A stretch of 64,000 nt of DNA from Rhytidiadelphus loreus (taxonomy: Eukaryota; Streptophyta; Bryopsida; Hypnales; Hylocomiaceae): positions 68,739,348 through 68,803,347 of the forward strand of contig OX344764.1 of assembly GCA_947034895.1 (NCBI GenBank), written 5' to 3'. Positions 45,415 to 54,991 of the stretch are shown here, piece by piece. The translations under genes and the position numbers were made by a program. Each line of letters begins with the position of its first letter. Position 1 is the first letter of the stretch. The notes under the pieces were generated by a model, which made no database searches, had not been told where the DNA came from, and worked only from the letters and a program-made list of their open reading frames with translations.

Positions 45415-46500
45415 ATGTCACCGCCGCGAGGGCAGCAGTTCCTCATTGGAGGGGTGACAACGCAAACAAAAAAAACATACAAACTAAGCTGGTGGTGGCT
45501 CCTGCCCAGCCCGTCCCCTCAAAAATATAATTTCAAAAAAAAAGGCCAGGTCCCGCAAGCGGGCTCCAAGCATGCCTTGGATCCGAGGGCAACGCGACCC
45601 CCCGACACCAAGACAGAACGGAAAAACCAAACGCAACTCACGAGCTGGCCGACCAATTGAAGAGGCTCAACAAGCTTCAGTCACCGCCATGAGGGCACTC
45701 GATCCTCAGCAAGTGGAGGCCCAGCGAGCTCAGTCACCGCCGCGAGGACAGCAGCTCCTCACTGGAGGGGTGACGACGCAAACAAAAAAAATATACAAAC
45801 TAAGCTGGTGGTGGCTCCTGCCCAGCCCGTCCCCTCAAAAATATAATTTCAAAAAAAAGGCCAGGTCCCGCAAGCGGGCTCCAAGCATGCCTCGGATCCG
45901 AGACACCCAGCCAAGAGGGCAACGCGACCCCCCGACACCAAGACAGAACGGAAAAACCAAACGCAACTCACGAGCTGGCCGACCAATTGAAGAGGCTCAA
46001 CAAGCTTCAGTCACCGCCATGAGGGCACTCGATCCTCAGCAAGTGGAGGCCCAGCGAGCTCAGTCACCGCCGCGAGGGCAGCAGCTCCTCATTGGAGGGG
46101 TGACGACGCAAACAAAAAAAATATACAAACTGAGCTGATGGTGGCTCCTGCCCAGCCCGTCCCCTCAAAAATATAATTTCCAAAAAAAAGGCCAGGTCCC
46201 GCAAGCGGGCTCCAAGCATGCCTCAGATCCGAGACACCCAGCCACGAGGGCAGCGCGACCCCCCGACACCAAGCCAGAACGGAAAAACCAAACGCAACAC
46301 AGGAGCTTGGCCGACCAAGTGAGGAGGGTCAACAAGCTTCAGTCACCGCCATGAGGGCACTCGATCCTCAGCAAGTGGAGGCCCAGCGAGCTCAGTCACC
46401 GCCGCGAGGGCAGCAGCTCCTCATTGGAGGGGTGACGACGCAAACAAAAAAAATATACAAACTGAACTGGCGGGTTCCAAGCATGCCTCGCGAGCTCCAA
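45415..46500. repeat. ~316-332-base tandem array with TCGGATCCGA palindrome (element B)
   Basis: CCGCCGCGAG recurs at 45421, 45737, 46067 and 46399, giving units of 316, 330 and 332 bases, ~3.3 copies. Units hold TCGGATCCGA (45890) or one-base variants (TTGGATCCGA near 45579, TCAGATCCGA near 46222), as well as poly-A stretches and GC-rich parts. It lies between exons 2 and 3 of the partner gene, as does element A's unrelated 118-base array. ORFs on both strands across it are by-products. Confidence 0.9.
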
Positions 46501-46669
46501 GCATACCCGGGATCTGAGACTCCCGGCCAATAGCACAGCCCGACCACCCAGACCAAGCCAGCATGCGGAAAACCAAATGCAATACACGAATATGTCCACA
46601 CAGGTGAGGAACTAGAAATCGGTGGCCACGCAAAATCGATCTAGAAATTCAAATGGATCTCATTGATAC

Positions 46670-46759
46670 CTATGGGATTGCTCGAGAGCGAGTTGGGGGA
46701 GGAGTTGGATCTTCTGATCCTCCGCGGCCGTGGCTCCTGGTGTTCCGGATCATGGTTCC
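46670..46759 (-). CDS. Candidate second exon of the element B partner gene
   Basis: Acceptor CATCTGCGCAG before 46759 and donor ATAG|GTATCA after 46670 bracket 90 bases. GTMIRNTRSHGRGG resembles ESQAMARKPATRSAAMGG of the element A exon 26765-26908. In this frame the last codon is TAG, so either the exon is broken, it ends a short protein, or another frame is used (the frame two bases over is open from 46886). Low certainty. Confidence 0.35.
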   Translation of the reverse strand, partial: GTMIRNTRSHGRGGSEDPTPPPTRSRAIP

Positions 46760-46886
46760 CTGCGCAGATGGATGAGCAATGAGAGAGGAAATGGGTGGTG
46801 TTAGAAGTTGGAGGACATTGCGGTGAGGGTTCGAGGTCGCAGCAGCAAGACCTTCGCCGGACTGGATTTTGGGATGGAGAATTCAC

Positions 46887-48256
46887 GGGTCCCTTGCCTC
46901 CACTCCGGATTTTTTGGGGGGTTCTTATCTTGATATTATTGGTTGGCTTAGACTAAGAGGACTGGATTCTCAGATTAGGGGTCTGATGCGTTACACGCTC
47001 CGCGTGGGTGTTTAACCTGCATGACGGTAAGAAGGGCAAGTGCGGTTCACAGCTCTCCGAGAAGGTATCTCCCCCGATGCTTACAAGCGGGGATCTTTGG
47101 GAAACCTCCGCGGTGTTCAACATCCGGCCTCCCTTACTAACTGAAGGTATGTGAAAATGGAATCACTGGTAGTGATGCATTTAAATAAGAGCCATTTGCC
47201 TCGACAGATACTCAATCTAGTCACTTTCAGCTGCTCACGTTTGGCGATCACTTTCACAACGTTGCGAGTTTGTTGATCGGTTCATTGCAGCCGTTTGATT
47301 ATAAATTTTATTTTCAATCTAGCCGTGCATGACTTGCATGGGATCTCGGGAAATCATGTAGGCAGGCCAAGCGCGTAGATATAGAAGATGCCTCTTTCCT
47401 CACACGTCGCAGATTTTGTATTCATTTACCCCTACCTCAAGCAATGTGGAAATCTCTCATCCAACAGTAGTTGACAAGGCCATAAATCGTCCATTTGCAA
47501 GCTGGAACTCATTATTGAGTTGATGGAATTTTGTAAAATATTTTTTAATGAATTTTCCTTTAAAGACAAGTGGAATCGGCATCTAATCCATGATGTTTCA
47601 TGTTTTCTGAAAATTTATATAATTAGAAATAAACTTTTAAAGTTTAGGTGTAGTGGTCTGAAAATTTGCCCTTATCCTCAAATGTACACTATAAGGATTT
47701 GAAAGCTATGTGGGCTGAATGCTTTGGATTTCAAAATTCTAATGAAGGTGAATTTATTTGAGCACAGAACTAGATTTGTATTTCCCTTATTGTAGCAAAA
47801 ATTAACTCAAAATCAAAATTAACTCTACCTATTAGGCTATCACGTACGTAGTTCACTTGGTTCCACTTCTTGGCCCGTGAATCCATACAAAACTTTACTG
47901 GAAGCTCGAAATGACAAAGAGACAAACGAAGAAGCATTTCAACAAGCCATGTACTCAACTGCCTCCATTACCCTAAACCTTGAACGTAGAATGATTGGTT
48001 TTATTCATTGAAATCAACAAGGCACCCTAAAACTAAACTATTGTAGTGCACATCTCAATGCTCTGTGGACCTCTATAAGTTTGATGCTCAAGTTCTATAA
48101 ATATTCACTATAGATGATTACAAGTTCAAACTATACGCATGAAATAGTCTCTCAGGAAATTCACTAACTTTGTTCGAAAGTTAATGCAAACCTCATAACT
48201 CGCATCCTCAAAGAAACAACGGAAATGAAATGACTCCATCAAACTTGCTGCAAAAT
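46887..48256. other. Non-coding interval between candidate exons (element B)
   Basis: Most likely the first intron of the partner gene, together with the leader 3' part. ORFs here are short and carry no recognisable motif. I see nothing else. Confidence 0.35.
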
Positions 48257-48337
48257 TCATTGTATCCAAGGCCCTCTCATGAATGTCAAACGGAGAGGGT
48301 TCATGGATCTTTGAAAATAAGTCTCAAAGTAGCTTAC

Positions 48338-48637
48338 AGTTGAGACGTCCGCCGCCCTTCTACCATGTTGTAAATTTACGTGGTCCCTCGATGCCTCTTG
48401 AGTTGCACCAACATCGTCGGCAGGAGCATCCTCCGCTGCGGCAGTACTCCCTTGTTCATAGCGAAGAACTCTCCTCAAATCTACAGGTGCTGGCTCCGCA
48501 GTCTTCGGTGGCACTCTTCCTCTTGTCATTCTAGATCGGCTCAAGGCCTTGGCAGATGAAAAGTACAACGACCCACGTCTCTTTCTCTTCTTTTGCTTCA
48601 AACTAATCAAATCAACATCAACGCTGTCTACAAGCAT
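48338..48637 (-). CDS. Basic leader exon (element B)
   Basis: The ATG at 48637 opens exactly 100 codons to a donor ACT|GTAAGC. It contains KQKKRKRRGSLYFSSAKAL and RMTRGRVPP, aligned with the element A exon at 25661-25948, followed by an acidic/Ala-rich part. Without splicing it would stop at 48257 (126 residues). It reads away from the transposase across a 1.09 kb interval, as in element A. Confidence 0.55.
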
Positions 48638-49723
48638 GAAGGGAGAAGAGAATGGCTAAACCTTGACGCTCTCAACAACATGTAAAGGGAAGTGAAACCG
48701 AGAGAATGAGGACAATGGACAAAAGTGGCTCTTCATATGTTTCGCCATGTAGGTCAAGGAAGAGCCGTCACATTGAAACCGGCCATAATGACATGCGTGA
48801 AGATAGTTTCTAATAGTACCTCCGTGTGTAGGCCAATTCGTGTGCCGTCAAAATAACATCCAGAAAAGAGGCCTTGACATTGGGGGCTCTGTCAGTTTTT
48901 AGGGATATAATTCAGGTACGAAGATCAAGAAATTAAGTATACGGCCAGTCCTACATATTCAAGTGATTACCATCCCAAACCCCAATGCTAATTCAAAATG
49001 CCGTGTGTTGAAATGATTGCAATGTTGTACCAAAATTGAATGCGGCAGTCCAAGTTCATTGGGTTCTTTTTAACTCACTATGATTTCAAAACAAACGAAT
49101 TATATTAGAAAAAAATGGACTCTCATTAATTATACCTACTTGATGTTCTATGAATTACAATAATTGTAATTCCGAAATTGTGAAAATTTAAACCAATTTC
49201 TCTTGATATACTACAAACAAGTTCTACGAAGTTAATAGAAAAAAATGTACAAGTCATGTCCTAAAATGTGGTCAGGAGTTTTATGGATGTGTATCTAACT
49301 ACTTAGGTGAAGAGTACCTTTCATTTGCCCGTGTAATAGGCATTCACATTAATTGAGAAGATGGTAGATAGAAATCTCCAATCCACTGTCAATTTTGATT
49401 CTTCGTAAAACATTATTCTCTTAATCACTAATGTGGAGGGAGGTTTGATTATGTTCTATTGTCATGTACATAATGAATTCAATTCAATCTCCAGAATGAT
49501 ATTATTGCTTTCATAACAATTACAGTATCATCGTAATAATGATGTGAACAACAACAAAATCGGCGCATAGTATTGGATGAACAATGAATACATAAGAGTA
49601 CACAAATAGAAGGCCAAGAAGAAGCGCACTCATATAGTCCCCAATGTTTGGTTCTTTTTTACCTCATCTCTTGTGTTGGATTGAATTGTCAACGTTGTTG
49701 AAGTGTCTCCGTAGGGTTTAGCA
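48638..49723. promoter_or_regulatory. Shared upstream region of the divergent genes (element B)
   Basis: 1086 bases between the divergent ATGs. AT-rich and non-coding. The equivalent region in element A is 1048 bases. Presumed bidirectional promoter. Confidence 0.5.
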
Positions 49724-52700
49724 ATGGCTTGGCTTAGAGTTGATGGTCACGACATTCCCCTTGTGTTCCCAGTAGTAGACGGTGGATGCGCTAGAATTCC
49801 TTGTCATCTTCTGCATGTCCGTTTCAGATTTGTAGAAAGCTCCATCTATGTTGAGGAAGAGAAAAAGTCGGAATCAGGGGAAGGGCTACAATCTGTCCCG
49901 ATTGTGAGGTCGGTAGAGGATGGAACGCATTGCTGGTACCTTGGTCCTGGGAACTATAGAGCATACGGACTTCCACTCTCTATGCTAGGTGCATGTACAG
50001 AAATCCAGAGTCGCCAATCTGATGGTTCTACGGTGGATATGCCGTGTAGTCCTCATGCTGTGTCACCCAGTACACCTAGAGTTGCTTTGCCGGTCCTACA
50101 CATTCCTGCAATACTTCCTATCGTGAAAGAGGAGAGATTAGATCCAATTATAGAGTTGTCAACCGAATCAGAAGGAGAGTCTCCCAACGTCAATGCTGAA
50201 AAGCAAAGTTCTTCTTCCCGGATTGCATCTTGCGAGACAGATATTGTGAAATCACTATCTTGTAAGGGCCCGTCTGGAAGTCTCTCTAATTCTACAAAGT
50301 CACTATCTCTACCGCGACAAGATGTAGTGGCAAAAGAAAGCATAATGGATAGTCTAAAGAGACTTGCCACTATGCATCATTCTCGAAACGAATTGTCGTC
50401 AATGGATCTGAGCACCATGAAGCACCAGCGGGTTCCATTTCTTCCACCTGTATTCAACGGGGATGTCATCTTTGAATTGCCTCCTCGTGGGTCATCTTCA
50501 TCTTCATCGGGGGCCAAGAACTTGGAAGGAATGGACAAGCGCTATGATGGACATCCGTGGTGCAAGCTAATGACCACGAACATTCACAACTCGGACAACC
50601 TCAAAATTCGTAAGTCGTACTGTGCTGGCCATCTTGCTTGTCAGAATGACAATTGTGAGTATTTAAAGAGAGCTTCAAAGCAAAACGAAACTGAGTGGAG
50701 TGGCTATACTGTGTTTCGTTTTATTGTTGGTGGGTGTCCCCCCAAAGAATGTACCCTAGTTTGCAAGGTTTGCAAGATGGCACCGACGTGTCTTGACACA
50801 TGCAAGGCTAGGATATACTTTGTGTACACTGATAACCCAGAAATGACTAGGGCCGCTATTCACTTTGGAGAGCATGGCCACCCCGTCGCTAAAGGCATGT
50901 ATAGAGATTCTACTGAAATGATTTGCGGACTCATTGCGGAACAAGTGGCCAAAACACCCATGGCCACGAACTCCGCAATCACTCTCTCTGCTAGTAAAGA
51001 CTTTCTGGCAAGCTACCTATTTCATGATGGAGAGGGCGAGAAAGAGATGCTAAAAGCGGAAGAAATGGAGGAGGTCATGGACCGCTTCCAATATTTGAGT
51101 AGTCCAAGTATTCGCAATGTGATATCTTCTTTCCGGTCTAACAACCGAGGAGGAATAATCGACAACATTATGACCATGAAGAAAGAGTCAAAGTTTGAGT
51201 TCATACATGACAGCGTCTTCCCAGGTCAAGGCAAGGAAAAGGTATACATTTTCAAGATGCTTACTGAAGGACCAGGAAGTGGAGTCGACCTTGTAAGGCG
51301 AATGCAATGGGAAGGGGATCTACAGAATGTGTGGTTGATGTTCGACCACGTGAAGCGCGTGAAGGAGTGGACCACAATGGCCTGCCACGTGTATGATACC
51401 GAGTACAAGAAGGTAATGACTATTGCAATGTGCGACATGCAATCCGAAGATACCGAAGTTCAAGTACAATTTTGGCGAAGCTTAAACGCGGTCATGCATC
51501 GCCACGGAGTGGGAAAGCCTAACTTTAAAGGATTTATGGCAGACAGCGCTATGGCCAACTGGAATGCGGTCCGCATTGTCTACGGAAGTAGTTCTGCCAA
51601 TGTTGAAATGGAGAATCGCGAGAGGACATGTTTGTTGCATTGGAGTACCTCTCTTCACAAGCATACACAAAAATACATCAAGGAAGCATTTCAACAGCAA
51701 CATATTACTTTGTGTAAGCAATACAAAGATTCAAAGAATATGGACCAAGCCGAGGTCCGTTACCTTGCAATACAGTCTTGGTGGTTGTCATCTGGAGCTG
51801 CCAACGAAGAAGCTCTACATCACTTACAACACTGGCTAGCTTTTTGGCATTTCAGGTATCGCCAATGGGGAGGCTTCATGGACATGGTGAGTGAATCTTG
51901 GTTCCTCTTAGTAAAAGTGTTTAAGGCTGTAAGACTCATATTCTAATTAGAAGTTCAACTTCCTTGATTGTTATTATATATATATAAATTTTTTTTTAAA
52001 TTTAGTGGGACCTTTTATCTCCGTGGTACCAAAAACGAGGGGTCATCATAACGCTATAATAACATGCCTCGGATCCGACGGATGTATTTTTGTTGTCACC
52101 ATGACCCCCCTGATATCTGTTCTTCGATCAAAAATATCCAATGTTGGTAGTACAGAATGTTAAATGTCACTAATTTTTTTACTAGATAAGGATTTAGGGA
52201 GTAGCAATAGGAATCATTGCAAGTCCTTCCTCTTATGAAACTATACAGTGAATGAAGATAAATTATTTACAAGTTACCAATTAGAATTTTTGTGAACGCC
52301 CATTACTAACTATTTTATGGTCCTTTTTGAAATATATAGAAACTGAATTTGGAAGAGATGTTGGACTTACCATCGTGCAATTTATCCGAAACGGTACACA
52401 ACAAGTGGCTACAAATGTCTGGAAAGCGAGGAAACAACTTGTTTGACGCCACATGTGATGACAGCATCCATGCTTGGATGCAAATGACAAACTATCGTAC
52501 ATACCTGAAAGGATACGCATCGGGATCAGGGCCGTCAAAAGGGGAGCTGCGACTGAGAGCTACTAGAAGAAGTGGAGATCCCAAAAAGATTGCAGAGGCG
52601 CTAAACACATTGCCTGGAGCAGAGGGGGTGGGAACCAGAGTACCACACTTGGAAGGAGAAGAAATTTTTGGCAGTACAAAGAGGAAGTTGGACGTGCCCA

Positions 52701-53728
52701 TTGGTGATGCAAGAGATTCACATAGGCCTGACAAAATCAATTTTTCTCAACCCCGTGTGAGAACGAGGTCCAACACATCTGTTTCTGAATCTTCAGGAGA
52801 GATAGGTAAATACCCTCAAGCAAATAATTTTGGACATGTTACGGTAGCATTTGAAAGCGATTGTGATACATCAAAATGACACATTGCGAGAATCAGCCAC
52901 AGATTTGCCGCCAAATGTCAAGCTCAACAACAAAGATCAAACATCAAGTGCACCAGCAAGATTGCAAAAGGGAAGAAGGGAACTCCAGCTCCTACCTACC
53001 GCGGTAGAAAAGAAGAGTATGGGAGTAAGCGCCAGGTGGTGGTTGATTTTTGGTTTTGTTGGGATGACATCGAACGATGCGTGAAAGGTACAAAACGGAA
53101 GTGGGTTCTCGATTGGCCAGAGGTACCAGAGGTTTGGCCTGTTTTGTCAGGAACTAACCTAAACCGAGAAGAGACATTGTTATTGCAGCATGCAGGATTT
53201 CGCCTTCAAGAACGACCAATACTGTCGCCACGTCAATTGTTCAACATATCAAAGATTTTCAAACCTGCTTTGTATGACCACCCTCCATCGAAGAACACAG
53301 ATGTGTATCCAACCGTGAGGAACAGCAGAGCCATTCGAAGGATTGCAAACGCACCTACTGCAAAACAACGAAATAAGTGGGAAAGTGCAGGTAATGTGAG
53401 AGGCCAAATTTTAGGAGTAATACTGCTCCCTTTCCCAGGCCTTGGTGCAATAGTAGAGTTAGAGACAGGGTCAGAGCCAAACAAAAATGTATATCGAGTT
53501 ACAATAGGCCAATTCCCAGCGTGCACATGCCCAGACTTCGTGAATATGGCAATTTCCGCTATTGGAGGCCGGCAACAGTACGTGAATTGCAAACACTTGT
53601 ACTATTTGTACAGATACTTCTGCAAGATGGATGTCAACAAAGATAATTTCATTCATGCACCAAGTTATAGCTTCAATGAGTTGAAGCTACTGCTAGTTCG
53701 AGCTGGAATGATCACAATTCCAGAATAG
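49724..53728 (+). pseudogene. MULE transposase with SWIM finger (element B; single nonsense codon)
   Basis: Exons 49724-51886 and 52340-53728, joined in phase 0 (ATG|GTGAGT; AATATATAG|AAA). About 1183 residues, colinear with the element A enzyme: MAWLRVDGHDIPLV start, IIELSTESE motif, zinc region (CAGHLACQNDNC, CLDTC, HFGEHGHP), DDE core (MFDHVKR, FMADSAMANW, C-x2-H in CLLHW, WHFRYRQWGGF), and SWIM finger CTCPDF...CKH. The only lesion is TGA at 52877-52879, where copy A has TGG, between the DDE core and the SWIM finger; the frame continues unshifted beyond it. A truncated product would keep the catalytic core but lose the SWIM domain. It may have been mobile until recently or may be complemented by copy A. 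Confidence 0.88.
51887..52339 (+). other. Intron of element B transposase with palindrome
   Basis: 453 bases at the same codon as the intron in copy A. Contains CATGCCTCGGATCCGACGG near 52065, whose first part is identical to the palindrome in the tandem array (45886-45901), framed by GGGGTCATC (52037) and ATGACCCCCC (52101). Confidence 0.7.
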
Positions 53729-54894
53729 GCATGGACACATATTCCAATGTACTTCAATTGTAATGCACTCATTTTTATATATTACAATTGAAATGATTTG
53801 ATGCATAATTTTTTCATTTAAGTTCCATTCCCATTTCCAATCGGGTATCCATTTTCTGCATTTTCTCCATAATACTCTCCATTTTGAAGGTCCACTTTTA
53901 TTCTTCATTATGGCCCTCCACTGCCCACCTTTTCTTCATTTGTCTTTTGAGATCTAGGCCATGTTTTACTATTTATTCATTTTTTTTTCTACAAGGTCTT
54001 CCAGAATATCAAAATTGGCCACCCATTACTCTAATGAAACCCATAAAATGCACCTCTTATTTATTTTAAAATCCAATAACCACAGGTGAAGGAATGCACT
54101 TGAAGATGACAGTAACCTGCTTACCACTATGATTTAAAATAATCATGTCACCCTAATCATTTATGCAATAATGATAAACATGTGATTGTATTTGTATGAT
54201 GATGACATTGATTTGAATTAGGTAAATTTTACCATATTAAAACTACATGGCCAATGGAAAGCTCCAATCACAATTCATTATCAAGGCCCAATGGATGCAC
54301 TGAATTGTGATAGTCGACTTCCCATTGGTTTTGTAGATGTATGCTGATTTCAACTCAGTCCTTTTATAGCATCTCACGTAGCCAACTGCAACCGGTATGG
54401 GATATGTTGCACGCAACAATGTTAGTACGTGAGCAATAAGTGCTTATAAGTGCTAAAAATGTAGAAGTCCAATGCTCTAAGTTCCTATCCATGTGTCCCA
54501 AAATGATTGGCATTTTGGAACACGCCACTATAAGACTGATCAGACCCTAAACCCTTAGCATCAATGAGCCATGACTCCCACCCTCAAGCTGACCCCTCAT
54601 TTCTGTTTCTAATTTTTTTTTGGACAACACCGCGGGCACCACCTCCCTTTTCTAATATTTTTTTTAACTAAGGTTTCTCCTAAACCTTTGCCTCAACAAG
54701 AAATGACTCCTGGTCTCACTATCTGGTAGATTATTTGTACTACAAAGAATTCAAACACTACATAAAATATTTACTGACCCACGGTAATAGGATACACGAT
54801 TATAGGTCCCAAATTTACCATTAATAGCAAATAAAATTCAACTTTTTGATATTTTTGGTATAAAAATGGGAATTTTTTGGTTCTAGGCTCTAGG
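53729..54894. promoter_or_regulatory. Right subterminal region of element B
   Basis: 3' end of the transposase gene followed by non-coding DNA. CCACGGT at 54779-54785 is the inverse of the subterminal ACCGTGG word. No supportable ORF. Confidence 0.45.
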
Positions 54895-54976
54895 CTCACA
54901 AGCTCCAGGCTCCAGGCTCACAAGCTCCAGGCTCCAGGCTCACAAGCTCACGGCTCCAAGCTCGCACGCTAGCATC
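54895..54976 (-). repeat. Element B right terminal inverted repeat
   Basis: Repeated units GGCTCACAAGCTCCAGGCTC run into GCTCGCACGCTAGCATCG, the inverse of the left end. The number of GAGCCT/GTGAGC units differs between the two ends. Confidence 0.8.
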
Positions 54977-54991
54977 GTTGTCATACCGGAC
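54977..54991. other. Right target-site duplication of element B
   Basis: GTTGTCATACCGGAC, identical to 39422-39436. It is also where element C resumes. Confidence 0.8.

Larger units (their letters stand above)
39437..54976. mobile_element. Element B: 15.5 kb MULE with the same two-gene plan as element A
   Basis: Ends: AGGGTTGCTATTGTGCGAGC at 39437; the reverse complement of the right end reads CGATGCTAGCGTGCGAGCTT. Both continue in GTGAGCC/GGAGCC repeats. Gene order is inverted relative to element A: the ParB-methyltransferase-like gene is on the minus strand (40295-48637) and the transposase on the plus strand (49724-53728). It is inserted 19 bases inside element C. The transposase is damaged by one nonsense codon and the partner gene by several. 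Confidence 0.88.

Noticed and set aside
45415..46600. Long ORFs on both strands in element B array (up to 188 codons)
   Set aside because: They repeat with the array unit and exist on both strands; this is an intron of the partner gene.
46980..47160. GC-richer patch (ACGCTCCGCGTGGGTG and onward) considered as RNA gene or exon
   Set aside because: No open frame, no tRNA or rRNA signature, and no match in element A.
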